Shown: positions 43,692-53,471 of the stretch, one piece after another
Layout of the letters: each line of letters opens with the position of its first letter
Position numbering within the stretch: position 1 is the first letter of the stretch
Origin: JADCRZ01 sp037718865
GTDB taxonomy: Bacteria > Bacteroidota > Bacteroidia > Chitinophagales > Chitinophagaceae
Direction of reading: 5' to 3'
DNA: 64,000 bases
Assembly (NCBI GenBank): GCA_037718865.1
Contig: JBBJMP010000008.1
Location: 243,108-307,107 of the forward strand
The notes under the pieces: model-generated
The model's database searches: none
What the model saw: the letters and a program-made list of their open reading frames with translations, nothing else
What the model was told of the DNA's origin: nothing
Program-made: the position numbers and the translations under genes

Positions 43692-43747
43692 TTAATCATT
43701 TTTTAAAGAATTCTTAATCGTTTCTTCACATTGGCCGGATACTTTCG
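43692..43747 (+). promoter_or_regulatory. Pho-box-like 11-bp direct repeats and -7 box
   Basis: Four hexamers start exactly 11 bp apart: TTAATC (43692), TTAAAG (43703), TTAATC (43714) and TTCACA (43725). This resembles PhoP/PhoB boxes, which are direct repeats with 11-bp period and a TTAACA-like core in Bacillus. A -7-like TACTTTCG follows at 43740-43747, 70 bp upstream of the receptor start, so an activator bound to the repeats would replace the -33 element. Inference from spacing and from the phosphorus genes downstream. Confidence 0.45.
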
Positions 43748-43816
43748 CCTGATTTATATCACCGCATCGTCTTTCTTATTTAATTTAGTGAATTGACCCC
43801 AGGTAAAAATCACACC

Positions 43817-45889
43817 ATGAGGAAAGCTGTACTTATCATCCTGTTCGCTCATCAGTTAAAAGCATTTGCCCAAACTGAAGAAAAGGGGTTTACAGCAGAC
43901 ACGGCCAATACTTCTCTTGCTCAAATGGAAGAAGTTACGGTAACAGCTACCCGTACAAGGTCCACGGGGCTCCTCACTCCATACTCCCTGAATAAGATCA
44001 CATCGTCTGACCTGGAACGTTTCCAATATCGGACCGCACCGGAAGCGTTAACGGGATTGGCAGGTGTTTTTGTTCAAAAAACCAATCACGGCGGTGGTTC
44101 TCCGTTTGTCAGAGGTTTAACCGGAAACCAGGTGCTGATCATGGTAGATGGCATACGGATAAACAATGCCACCTTCCGTTACGGGCCCAATCAGTATATG
44201 AACACTATTGATGCTTATACTATTGACAAGGTAGAGATCGCCAGGGGTACCGGCTCAGTGCAATACGGCTCTGATGCTATGGGCGGAGTAGTGCAGGTAT
44301 TTACTAAAGAGCCTGATTTTAGCGAAAAACCGAACTGGAAGGTTGTTGCTACAGGAAAAGTAGCAAGCCAGGATATGGAATATTCCGCGCGGGGTTCTGT
44401 TCAGTATCAATCGCAGCAGGTTGCTATAACAGCAGGTTATACAAGAAGAAGGTTTGGCGACCTGTACGGTGGAGACACAACAGGAAAGCAAACTCCGTCG
44501 GGTTACGGAGAGCAGGCTGTTGATGCCAAATTAAAATGGAAGCTAAATGATCATGCCGTACTGACCCTGGCTAACACCTTTCTGCAGCAGGAGGATGTGC
44601 CCTTGTTTCACCGGGTTAAACAGGAAAACTTCCATTACTATTTTTCAGATCCGCTGAGAAACCAGCTTAGTTATGCAACCATGGTTATAGAAGGAAAAAA
44701 ACAATTGCTGAAAAAAATCACTTTTACCGCTTCATCGCAAAACAGGTCTGAAGTAAGAAATTACCAGAAAAATAATGCAACAAATCGTTACCTGGAAAAA
44801 GATAAGGTTAACACAGCCGGACTTACAGCCGACTTCTTTTCAATGGCAAATAGTAACTGGACTTTCAATTCGGGAATTGAATGGTATTTTGATAAAGTGC
44901 AGAGTAATAAAAAAGAGATCAATATAGTTTCCGGATCGGCCTTGCAACAAAGAGGCTTATACCCTGACAACTCAACAAGCAGCAACTATTCCGTGTATTC
45001 TCTACACCATTTCAAACGGAATAAATGGGTAGCGGAAGCAGGTGTCCGGTATAACTTATTTAGTATTTCCATTCCTGATCTTACCACGGCCCCTTCTATC
45101 CAAGGCCTGAAAAATGTACCTGTTCATTTCCATCCATCTTCATTGGTTGCCAATGCAGCTTTACTATACAGAATGGACGGCCGTCAATCAATGTATGGTT
45201 CGTACAGCACCGGATACCGGGCACCAAATATCGACGATATGGGTACACTTGGCCTGGCAGATTTTCGTTATGAAGTACCAGCCTCCAATTTAAGTCCCGA
45301 AAAATCTTATCATTCCGAGATCGGTTACCGTTTTGCTTCGCCCTTCCTGCACATTTCAGGAGCCGTTTTCTATATGCAGATGGCCGATATCATTACGCGA
45401 GTAAAAGTGGAAGGCAGCCAGGTAAGTGGCTACCAGGTATACCGTAAAGAAAACAGCCAGAAAGGGTTCATTAAGGGGGCAGAGTTCTCTTTGGATTGGA
45501 AGGTGGCAACGCACTGGAGGCTTTGGAGTGGGGCTGCATTCGCCTACGGTCAGAATACCAGTTATAATGAACCTATGCGACGAGTTCCTCCGTTTAATGG
45601 CAGGATGATGCTTGATTACAGCAACAACCGCTGGCAATGGGCCGTGGAGCAGCTATTCGCCTCGACGCAAACCAGGCTGGCACAGGGAGATAAAGACGAC
45701 AACCGGATTCCACCCGGAGGAACTCCGGGCTGGAACCTCCTCAATGTTTACGGAAGTTATGGCGCAGGTTATTTACATGTCAGGGCAGGTGTTCAAAATG
45801 TCTTCAACGAAGATTACCGTACACATGGCAGCGGCATCAATGGTATGGGAAGGAGCGCCTGGCTGGCTGTACAATTTGAACTTAGATAA
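43817..45889 (+). CDS. TonB-dependent outer-membrane receptor
   Basis: This receptor of about 690 residues has a signal peptide (MRKAVLIILFAHQLKAFAQ), TonB box-like MEEVTVTATRT, a plug domain with FVRGLTGNQVLIMVDGIRIN and VEIARGTGSVQYGSDAMGGVV, and a 22-strand barrel ending in WLAVQFELR. An ATG eight codons upstream (43793) is also in frame, but the signal peptide favours 43817. It lacks the N-terminal carboxypeptidase-like domain of SusC proteins and resembles siderophore, heme or cobalamin-type receptors. Its promoter carries Pho-box-like repeats and it precedes a phosphoesterase gene, so uptake of a phosphorus compound under phosphate shortage is suggested. Confidence 0.9.
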   Translation: MRKAVLIILFAHQLKAFAQTEEKGFTADTANTSLAQMEEVTVTATRTRSTGLLTPYSLNKITSSDLERFQYRTAPEALTGLAGVFVQKTNHGGGSPFVRGLTGNQVLIMVDGIRINNATFRYGPNQYMNTIDAYTIDKVEIARGTGSVQYGSDAMGGVVQVFTKEPDFSEKPNWKVVATGKVASQDMEYSARGSVQYQSQQVAITAGYTRRRFGDLYGGDTTGKQTPSGYGEQAVDAKLKWKLNDHAVLTLANTFLQQEDVPLFHRVKQENFHYYFSDPLRNQLSYATMVIEGKKQLLKKITFTASSQNRSEVRNYQKNNATNRYLEKDKVNTAGLTADFFSMANSNWTFNSGIEWYFDKVQSNKKEINIVSGSALQQRGLYPDNSTSSNYSVYSLHHFKRNKWVAEAGVRYNLFSISIPDLTTAPSIQGLKNVPVHFHPSSLVANAALLYRMDGRQSMYGSYSTGYRAPNIDDMGTLGLADFRYEVPASNLSPEKSYHSEIGYRFASPFLHISGAVFYMQMADIITRVKVEGSQVSGYQVYRKENSQKGFIKGAEFSLDWKVATHWRLWSGAAFAYGQNTSYNEPMRRVPPFNGRMMLDYSNNRWQWAVEQLFASTQTRLAQGDKDDNRIPPGGTPGWNLLNVYGSYGAGYLHVRAGVQNVFNEDYRTHGSGINGMGRSAWLAVQFELR

Positions 45890-45967
45890 GGCGAAGCAAT
45901 GGCTCATTCTTCGGCCAGCGATAAAAGGCCGTTCCGAAAAGGCATGGCCTGATGGAAAAATTTTTAT

Positions 45968-46023
45968 CTAACATTTTGTTAATGCTTAAACGTAACAATT
46001 AAAAAAATTCCCAGCCACATTTG
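45968..46023 (+). promoter_or_regulatory. Possible weak Pho-box and -7 box before the phosphoesterase gene
   Basis: CTAACA (45968) and TTAATG (45979) are 11 bp apart, with GTAACA at 45992 slightly out of phase. A -7-like CACATTTG lies at 46016-46023. Much weaker than the array at 43692 and possibly chance. Confidence 0.2.
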
Positions 46024-46142
46024 CACTTGTAAAAACCTCCACACCTTCAGAAAACACTTTATAACAATACTTAACCACATAAATCCACAATAACTAGTAG
46101 ACTTAGCCACTGATCACATTTATCACAGCACAACCATTTTAT

Positions 46143-48593
46143 ATGAAGAAAATCTGTCTTTCTGCATTGTTCTCTTTGCTGGCCATCGTTTTGGCAGCCC
46201 AAACACAGACTATGCCTCCCGAGGAGTTACTGACAAAAAAAAGGGTGAAGCTGCCCAATGGATGGCATCTTTCTCCTGCCGGGCGTTCACTGCCCCTGGG
46301 CGATTTACCGTTAAACCTGGCTGTTTCTTCTTCCACAAAATGGATGGCGGTAACCAACAACGGTCAAAGTGTGCAAAGCATACAGTTGATTGACACCAAA
46401 ACTGAAAAAATGGTAAGCACTGTTGTGATTCCAAAATCCTGGTATGGATTGAAGTTCAGTGCAGATGAAAGAATGCTGTATGCTTCGGGGGGAAATGATA
46501 ACAGGATATTAAAATATGCCATTGTCAACCAAAAATTGTTGTTGAAGGATAGCATTGTATTGGGAAAACCATGGCCTGAAAGAATCTCTCCGGCAGGTAT
46601 CGACATAGACGATGCGGCCAATGTTCTTTATGTGGTAACAAAGGAAAACAATACATTGTATGTAATAAATCTTCTTACCAAAAAGATCACTCACCATCAG
46701 GATCTAGGAAAAGAGGCATATGCCTGTTTATTATCGCCTGATAGAAAACAATTGTTCATCTCGCTTTGGGGCGGTGATAAAGTGTTGGTTTTCGATACAA
46801 AAACCAAAAAGATGTTGACTGAGATAGCCGTTGGTGACAATCCGAATGAATTGTTATTAACAAAAAACGGCCGTCACTTATTTGTTGCTAATGCCAATGA
46901 TAACAGCGTTTCCATTATCGACGTAAAATCGCAACAAGTACTCGAGGTGTTAAATGCAGCCTTGTTCGCCGATGCGCCTGCCGGTTCTACTTCCAACGGC
47001 CTTGCCTTGTCGGTCGATGAAAAGACGCTGTATGTGGCGAATGCCGATAACAATTGCCTTGCTGTCTTCGATGTATCTATTCCCGGCAGCAGCAAATCGA
47101 AGGGTTTTATACCGGTAGGCTGGTACCCCACAAACATAAAGGTAATCGGCAAAAAAATTTTTGTGTCCAACGGAAAGGGGTTTTCCTCATTACCCAATCC
47201 AAAAGGGCCTAACCCGGTAAGGCCTCAGCAGCCTGTAACCCGCCACGAGGGAGCAACTGTGGAAGCTGACCCGGTTGAATATATCGGAGGACTGCTGAAA
47301 GGTACGATGTCCATCATAAACGAACCCGATGAACCGGCACTGGCTGCGTATTCAAAAGCGGTTTATCAAAATACCCCTTACTCCAAGGATAAAGAATTGA
47401 AAACCCAGGGTGAAGCAGGAAGTCCCGTTCCCATGACCGTAGGCGATTCTTCACCCATCAAACATGTATTTTATATTATCAAGGAAAACAGGACTTACGA
47501 CCAGGTGCTTGGAGACTTGCCGGAGGGTAACGGCGATACCAGCCTCGTTTTATTCGGCGAAAGAATTACGCCCAATCAGCATAAGCTTGCCCGTGAGTTC
47601 GTACTGCTGGATAACTTTTATGTGGATGGAGAAGTAAGTGCCGATGGTCACAACTGGAGCACCTCCGCACATGCGACTGATTACCTCGAAAAAAACTGGC
47701 CCTCCAATTATGGCCGCCGTGGCGGCGATTACCCGGGAGAAGGAAAAAGGGAAATTTCCAACCCGAAAAAGGGTTTCATCTGGGATTATTGTCAGCGGGC
47801 CGGTGTCAGCTTCCGGACATACGGGGAATTTGCCGATGATGGAAAAGCAAATATTCCAGTATTGGAAAACCATTTCTGCCCTTATTATTCCAGTTATAAT
47901 ACCAGTATACAGGATACCGTCCGGTTCAATCAATGGAAAAGAGAGTTCGACTCACTGGTAGCAGTAAACGCTTTGCCGCAATTGGTTACCCTTCGTTTCG
48001 GGAATGATCACACGGATGGTTTAAGGCTCGGCCGTCCAACGCCTTTTGCCCATGTTGCAGACAACGACCTGGCAGTGGGCCTGTTCATGGAGCATTTGTC
48101 TAACAGTCCGAAATGGAAAGAATCGGTGGTTTTCATTGTTGAAGATGATGCCCAGAACGGGCCGGACCATGTTGATGCCCACCGCACCACTGCTTTTGTA
48201 GCCGGTCCCTTTGTGAAACGAAAAATTGTCGACCATACCATGTACTCCACTTCTTCCATGTTGCGCACCATGGAACTTATACTGGGACTGCCGCCGATGA
48301 GCCAGTATGATGCCGCGGCCACACCAATGTGGAGAAGTTTTACTGCCGTACCCGATCTGACGCCATTTAAGTCTCTTCCCGCAAACGTAAACCTGAACGA
48401 CAAAAATACGTCTGCAACAGCCAGCGCCAAACTGAGCGAGCAATTTGACCTTAGCCATGAAGACAGGGTGCCTGATTTAATATTCAGCCAGGTGATCTGG
48501 AAAGCCGTTAAAGGAGAGCAGAGCGAAATGCCGGCCCCACGGCGAAGCGCCTTTCTCAAGGAAAAAGAGGAAGATGAAAAGCAGAAAGATTAA
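46143..48593 (+). CDS. YncE-like propeller fused to phosphoesterase (alkaline-phosphatase-like)
   Basis: This is an 816-residue secreted protein (signal peptide ends LAAQT). Residues about 60-350 form a YVTN/YncE seven-bladed propeller (LYVVTKENNTLYVINLLTKK, HLFVANANDNSVSIIDVKSQ, LYVANADNNCLAVFDVS). Residues about 440-760 form a phosphoesterase-family domain: HVFYIIKENRTYDQVLGD with the metal-binding Glu-Asn, YVDGEVSADGHNWS with Asp-Gly-His, VVFIVEDDAQNGPDHVDAHR with Asp and His ligands. The pattern is that of acid phosphatase/phospholipase C-like enzymes. It should cleave a phosphoester or phosphonate in the periplasm or outside. It lies between the receptor and a SusC/SusD pair. Confidence 0.88.
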   Translation: MKKICLSALFSLLAIVLAAQTQTMPPEELLTKKRVKLPNGWHLSPAGRSLPLGDLPLNLAVSSSTKWMAVTNNGQSVQSIQLIDTKTEKMVSTVVIPKSWYGLKFSADERMLYASGGNDNRILKYAIVNQKLLLKDSIVLGKPWPERISPAGIDIDDAANVLYVVTKENNTLYVINLLTKKITHHQDLGKEAYACLLSPDRKQLFISLWGGDKVLVFDTKTKKMLTEIAVGDNPNELLLTKNGRHLFVANANDNSVSIIDVKSQQVLEVLNAALFADAPAGSTSNGLALSVDEKTLYVANADNNCLAVFDVSIPGSSKSKGFIPVGWYPTNIKVIGKKIFVSNGKGFSSLPNPKGPNPVRPQQPVTRHEGATVEADPVEYIGGLLKGTMSIINEPDEPALAAYSKAVYQNTPYSKDKELKTQGEAGSPVPMTVGDSSPIKHVFYIIKENRTYDQVLGDLPEGNGDTSLVLFGERITPNQHKLAREFVLLDNFYVDGEVSADGHNWSTSAHATDYLEKNWPSNYGRRGGDYPGEGKREISNPKKGFIWDYCQRAGVSFRTYGEFADDGKANIPVLENHFCPYYSSYNTSIQDTVRFNQWKREFDSLVAVNALPQLVTLRFGNDHTDGLRLGRPTPFAHVADNDLAVGLFMEHLSNSPKWKESVVFIVEDDAQNGPDHVDAHRTTAFVAGPFVKRKIVDHTMYSTSSMLRTMELILGLPPMSQYDAAATPMWRSFTAVPDLTPFKSLPANVNLNDKNTSATASAKLSEQFDLSHEDRVPDLIFSQVIWKAVKGEQSEMPAPRRSAFLKEKEEDEKQKD

Positions 48594-48680
48594 CAGCATT
48601 CCAGGTACATGAATGATCTGCAATCAGGAAAACCTCGGGGCGATAGTTTTTCCTTTAAATTACCAGTTCAAAAAATACCA

Positions 48681-51600
48681 ATGAAATTAGCCAAACACAT
48701 TTTCGTTGTCCTGACAGGATTTCTGTTTACCCAGCATTTAGCTGCACAGCAGAACAATACGGCTAATGCCTCACTGATCACGATTACAGGTGTAGTAAGG
48801 GATTCAGCAAGCAGGCAGTTTCTTCCGGGCGTAACCATCAGCGAGGGTAACGGCAAGGCATTGAGTTTAACAAAGACAGACGGATCCTATTCGGTCAGTG
48901 TTCCGAAAGGAAGTGTTTTGTACTTTAGTGCCGTTTCTTATTCCACGCGCTCATTTACGGTTGAATCCGGCGAAACGGGAAAAATAGTCAATCTCCGTAA
49001 TGAAGCTGTAGAATTGGAAAATGTCACTATAACCACTGCTTTAGGCATTTCGCGACAACAGAAAGCATTGGGTTATTCGGTGCAGAAGCTGGATTCCACA
49101 GACCTGGTTGATGCACGTTCAAATAACTGGGCAAGCGCTTTATCCGGAAAAGTAGCCGGACTCAACCTGTTGTCTTCAGGCTCAGGGCCTATAAATTCCA
49201 CCAGGATCACCCTGAGAGGAAATGGTTCAATGAACCCGGATGGAAACAATGCCCTGATCGTCATTGATGGGGTTCCCATGAACAGCCAGGGCACCACCTC
49301 AGGAGTCGCCAACGCTTACGGAGCAGGTTCGGGAAATGACGTGCCCATAGATTTTGGAAACGGCATCGCAGACATCAATCCCGACGATATTGAAAGCATT
49401 ACCGTGTTAAAAGGGCCTGGAGCTACCGCACTATATGGGAGCCGCGCCGCCAATGGAGCCTTACTGATCACTACCAAGTCCGGCTCGAAAAAGGACAAGG
49501 GCATTGGGGTTACTGTGAATTCAAATACCAGCGTCAATACAGTGTTGAAGTGGCCGGACTATCAGTATGAATATGGCCAGGGAACAGGAAAAGCGCTTAA
49601 TGCTGCCGGTGAGTTATACTATTCCTATGGTGCTTCTGCGGACGGAGCAAGCACGAGCGGTACCAGCAGCGGATTTGGCCCCAGGTTTAAAGGCCAGATG
49701 TATTATCAATATGACCCGGCCAGGCAGGGACAAGGTACAGAACGTACGTTATGGAAGCCTTATGAAAATAATGTCAAAGGTTTCTGGCGGGAAGGTTACA
49801 CCATCACGAACAGTATATCGCTGGAGGGCGGCAATGACAAAGGATCAGCCCGGGCTTCCCTGACACACCTGAAAAACGAATGGATCATGCCCAATACAGG
49901 TTATGAAAGAATAACGGCGGCAATAAGCATGAATTATAAGATCTCCGGCAAATTAAAACTGAACGCAAAAATAAATTATACCAACAAGCAAAGCGACAAT
50001 CTTCCGGGCACAGGTTATAACAATCAATCCATCGCTTATTTCATGATCTTTCAGAATCCGAATGTTGATCTTAACTGGTACCGGGACAAGTGGAAAAAAG
50101 GCCTGGAGCAGGTAGACCAGATACATCCTTTCAGTTCATTTATCGATAACCCCTTCCTGATCGCATACGAGATGACGAACGCAATTACCAGTAATAACAT
50201 AGTAGGTAATCTCTCGGCCACTTACGAAATATCTAAAAAATTTGACCTGATGGTGCGTTCGGGGATTGCCATGACCAATGAAGACAGGCTGCAAAATCGT
50301 CCTTACAGTACGGCGAACTATTTGAAAGGGTTTTATAAGGAACAAAATATTACGGATTACGAAGTGAATACGGATGGCTTGCTTAGTTATCATGAGAAAC
50401 TCTCGAACGATATAAACATTTCCGCCGCTGTGGGTGCCAACACTATGACGCACAAGTATAACCGGATAGATGCTTATGTAGATGGTCTGGTTATACCGGG
50501 CGAATACAAATTGAGCAATGGATCGGGTTTGGCCATCCATACAACCACCGACAGGAATAAGCTGGTAAACAGTGTATACGGCCTGGCGTCTTTCAGTTTC
50601 AGAAACAGTTATTTTTTGGATATTACCGGAAGAAATGACTGGTCGAGCACACTGCCTGTACAAAACAATTCATTCTTTTACCCTTCTGTTAATACAAGTT
50701 TCATCTTAAGTGACATTTTTCATTTCCCCGCAGTGATCAGTTTTGCAAAATTCAGGCTTTCGGCGGCACAGGTAGGCAATGACACCGAGCCTTACCGAAC
50801 GACCAAATATTATGGAACCAGTGAATTTGCGAGTTCGGCTTCCGTGCCAACAACCCTTCCAAACGCCAGTTTCAAACCTGAAATTTCTACCAGCTACGAG
50901 GCAGGCCTTGATCTGAGGGTGTTGAAGAATCGTATCGGGATCGACCTGACCGTATACAATAATACTACACGCAACCAGATACTTGAAGTGCCGTTAGACC
51001 CGACTACCGGGTATACACGTGCAATACTTAATTCAGGTGTGGTGCGTAACAGGGGTATAGAAGTGATTATACAGGCGCAACCGCTGAAAAACAGCTCCTT
51101 CAAATGGAACACAACCCTTACCTGGGCTAAAAATGAAAACAAAGTCCTCGAACTTGCCGAGGGTATGGATAACAAGCAGGATATAGGTTATGGTGGTAAT
51201 GCCACGCTGCAGGCGCGCGTGGGTGGCACTACCGGAGACATTTATGGTTTTGGGTTTATAAGATCCCCTGAAGGAAGGATCATTTATACCAAAGACGGTC
51301 TTCCTGCCCGTCCCCCAGATATCAAATACATTGGCTCAGCATATGCCGACTGGAAGGGAGGCCTGCAAAATGAATTTACTTTCAGGAACTGGAGGTGCAG
51401 CTTCCTGGTTGACGGACAGTACGGTGGGATCATCTATTCTCAAACCCACCATAAAATGACCGAGCAGGGAAAGCTCAAACATACGCTTCGGGGTCGCGAA
51501 GAAAACTATATTATCGGAGATGGCGTAGTGGAAGATGGTACGGGCCATTACGTCACCAATACAAAAAAAGTATTACCGGTCGATTACTATGTAGAGTATT

Positions 51601-51881
51601 GGAGGCGGGCGAACGTGGAATCTAATTCGTTTGACGCGTCTTTCCTGAAATTAAGGGAGGCCAGGATCGAATACTCCCTTCCTCCCAAATGGCTGGGTTC
51701 TTCTTTCATCAGGCAGGTTACCTGCGCCTTATACGGAAGAGACCTGTTAATGCTGACCAGCTTCCCCATCTTTGATCCTGAAACGGCAGCACTCAATGGC
51801 TCGACGCTTCTGCCGGGTGTGGAAATGGGTCAACTTCCTTCTACCAGAACAATGGGTCTTAACATCACAGTAAAGTTTTAA
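48681..51881 (+). CDS. SusC/RagA-type TonB-linked outer-membrane protein
   Basis: From the ATG at 48681 it has a signal peptide (MKLAKHIFVVLTGFLFTQHL), a carboxypeptidase-like beta-sandwich (ITGVVRDSASRQFLPGVTISEG), a plug domain (TRITLRGNGSMNPDGNNALIV and ITVLKGPGATALYGSRAANGA) and a large barrel ending GLNITVKF. The longer ORF start at 48609 adds 24 residues that do not look like a leader. Its SusD partner starts 10 bp after the stop. With SusD it forms a lidded importer for a ligand too large for porins. Proximity to phosphonate genes suggests a phosphorus-containing ligand rather than a glycan. Confidence 0.92.
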   Translation: MKLAKHIFVVLTGFLFTQHLAAQQNNTANASLITITGVVRDSASRQFLPGVTISEGNGKALSLTKTDGSYSVSVPKGSVLYFSAVSYSTRSFTVESGETGKIVNLRNEAVELENVTITTALGISRQQKALGYSVQKLDSTDLVDARSNNWASALSGKVAGLNLLSSGSGPINSTRITLRGNGSMNPDGNNALIVIDGVPMNSQGTTSGVANAYGAGSGNDVPIDFGNGIADINPDDIESITVLKGPGATALYGSRAANGALLITTKSGSKKDKGIGVTVNSNTSVNTVLKWPDYQYEYGQGTGKALNAAGELYYSYGASADGASTSGTSSGFGPRFKGQMYYQYDPARQGQGTERTLWKPYENNVKGFWREGYTITNSISLEGGNDKGSARASLTHLKNEWIMPNTGYERITAAISMNYKISGKLKLNAKINYTNKQSDNLPGTGYNNQSIAYFMIFQNPNVDLNWYRDKWKKGLEQVDQIHPFSSFIDNPFLIAYEMTNAITSNNIVGNLSATYEISKKFDLMVRSGIAMTNEDRLQNRPYSTANYLKGFYKEQNITDYEVNTDGLLSYHEKLSNDINISAAVGANTMTHKYNRIDAYVDGLVIPGEYKLSNGSGLAIHTTTDRNKLVNSVYGLASFSFRNSYFLDITGRNDWSSTLPVQNNSFFYPSVNTSFILSDIFHFPAVISFAKFRLSAAQVGNDTEPYRTTKYYGTSEFASSASVPTTLPNASFKPEISTSYEAGLDLRVLKNRIGIDLTVYNNTTRNQILEVPLDPTTGYTRAILNSGVVRNRGIEVIIQAQPLKNSSFKWNTTLTWAKNENKVLELAEGMDNKQDIGYGGNATLQARVGGTTGDIYGFGFIRSPEGRIIYTKDGLPARPPDIKYIGSAYADWKGGLQNEFTFRNWRCSFLVDGQYGGIIYSQTHHKMTEQGKLKHTLRGREENYIIGDGVVEDGTGHYVTNTKKVLPVDYYVEYWRRANVESNSFDASFLKLREARIEYSLPPKWLGSSFIRQVTCALYGRDLLMLTSFPIFDPETAALNGSTLLPGVEMGQLPSTRTMGLNITVKF

Positions 51882-51890
51882 AGACAGGTT

Positions 51891-53330
51891 ATGAGTATAG
51901 TCAAAAAATGGATGATTGCTGCGGTTGTTTTAACCGCCTTCTTTTCCTCTTGTACGAAAAACTTTGAAAAGATCAATACCGATCCGAATCGCATTGATCA
52001 GATCAGTCCCGGCACCTTATTAAACCCGATCATTTACAATGTGGCAGGCTTTAACATGGGCAGGAGTGATGATATTACATTTAACCTGATGCAGGTAGCT
52101 TTGCCTTTTCCCAGCGCTTCGGGTGGCCTGCACCGTTATGACCTGACGGAAAATGCCGGCAACTCCACCTGGAACACGTATTATCAATGGTTGAATAACA
52201 TCAAAGAAATGTACAATGCCGCCGTGAAGATCAATGACCCGAACTACCAGGCTATTGCCCTTACCCTGAACGCATGGATATATGCCAACCTTACTGATTG
52301 CTTTGGTGACGTTCCGATTAGAGAGGCTTCGAAAGGGGATGAAGGAATACTACATCCTGCATTCGATACACAAAAGGATATTTACACCAGTCTCCTGGCT
52401 AATCTCGACTCGGCAAACAACCTGTTCATTACTACAAAATCGATGATCTACGGAACGGAGATCCTCTACGGCAATAACGTAACAAAATGGAAAAAGTTTT
52501 GTAATTCATTACACCTCCGGCTGCTGTTACGCCTGACAAAAAGAACTGAATTTGATGCTTATGGACAGATAAAAGCAATAATAGATAATCCTGCAAAATA
52601 CCCTGTATTCACAAGCAATGATGACGCGGCTATCTTAAGGTTGTCCGGCATCACACCGCTAACCTCGCCCTGGGGACGGCCGGTAGATTTTACTTCCTAC
52701 CGGGCGGCAGGGAAATTTTTCCTGGATAGTCTGAATGCCCTGAACGATCCCCGCCGCGCGAGGTTTGCAACCCAGGCCAGGTCGGCAAACGGCTCCACAC
52801 CAATTGGATATCTGGGCATACCCAGCGGTTACTCCGGTTCGGAATCGCAGTTTAATTATATACCTTCCAATGTTAACCAGGCTTTGGTAACTGCACCTAT
52901 GATCTGCATACTGATGAGCTATGCCGAAGTGGAATTCATAAAGGCAGAACTTGAATATAATTATAGCAATCATGCTTTAGCCGGATCTGCTTATGAGAAG
53001 GGAGTTAAAGCAGCCATTGAACAATGGTCGGCGGTGATGCCTGCCGATTATTTCACGAATGTCAATGCAGCATATAACAATACACTGAGCCGGATCATGC
53101 TGCAAAAATATTACGCATTGTTTTTTACGGATTATCAATCCTGGTTTGAATACCGGAGAACAAAGCTGCCGGCATTACCCATAACTGAAGGCATGAGGAA
53201 CAATCAACAGATGCCGGTAAGGTTTAAATATCCGATAGCTGTACGGACCAATAACCCTGCAAATTACCAGAAAGCCGTTAGCTCCATGGGTGGGGATGAC
53301 ATAAACACCAAAGTGTGGTGGGAAAAATAA
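51891..53330 (+). CDS. SusD/RagB-type lipoprotein
   Basis: The lipobox FFSSC predicts a lipoprotein, with KNFEKINTDPNRIDQISPGTLL after it, the usual opening of the SusD-like group 2. TPR-like helices follow (FLDSLNALNDPRRARFATQA, SYAEVEFIKAELEY) and the C-terminal RFKYPI and GGDDINTKVWWEK close is standard for the group. It is the surface lid of the SusC transporter encoded just upstream. Ligand not deducible. Confidence 0.9.
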   Translation: MSIVKKWMIAAVVLTAFFSSCTKNFEKINTDPNRIDQISPGTLLNPIIYNVAGFNMGRSDDITFNLMQVALPFPSASGGLHRYDLTENAGNSTWNTYYQWLNNIKEMYNAAVKINDPNYQAIALTLNAWIYANLTDCFGDVPIREASKGDEGILHPAFDTQKDIYTSLLANLDSANNLFITTKSMIYGTEILYGNNVTKWKKFCNSLHLRLLLRLTKRTEFDAYGQIKAIIDNPAKYPVFTSNDDAAILRLSGITPLTSPWGRPVDFTSYRAAGKFFLDSLNALNDPRRARFATQARSANGSTPIGYLGIPSGYSGSESQFNYIPSNVNQALVTAPMICILMSYAEVEFIKAELEYNYSNHALAGSAYEKGVKAAIEQWSAVMPADYFTNVNAAYNNTLSRIMLQKYYALFFTDYQSWFEYRRTKLPALPITEGMRNNQQMPVRFKYPIAVRTNNPANYQKAVSSMGGDDINTKVWWEK

Positions 53331-53357
53331 ACAGGTTGACGTTATTGCCTCAGATTT

Positions 53358-53395
53358 CGCAGATTGATACCGGATAGCCTATCTGCGAATCTGCG
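53358..53395 (+). terminator. Hairpin after the SusD gene
   Basis: CGCAGATT (53358-53365) pairs with AATCTGCG (53388-53395), with GATAG/CTATC nested inside. No T-tract follows, so it may be an mRNA-end stabiliser or attenuator between the SusCD and phosphonate catabolic genes rather than a full terminator. Confidence 0.4.
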
Positions 53396-53414
53396 GCTTA
53401 AATCCGGTGTACCG

Positions 53415-53422
53415 TATATTTG
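53415..53422 (+). promoter_or_regulatory. -7 box TATATTTG for the phosphonate catabolic genes
   Basis: Exact TAnnTTTG match 50 bp before the ATG at 53472. It suggests that the transporter-oxidase and phosphonatase genes have their own promoter besides read-through from SusD. Confidence 0.45.
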
Positions 53423-53471
53423 TAAACCTTCAATCACTTCCTGGATTTTGTAAACGCACGATAACCACCGA

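Noticed and set aside
45612..45971. 119-codon ORF at the end of the TonB receptor gene
   Set aside because: It is an out-of-frame shadow of the receptor barrel for most of its length.
48008..48559. 183-codon minus-strand ORF
   Set aside because: Antisense shadow of the phosphoesterase domain.
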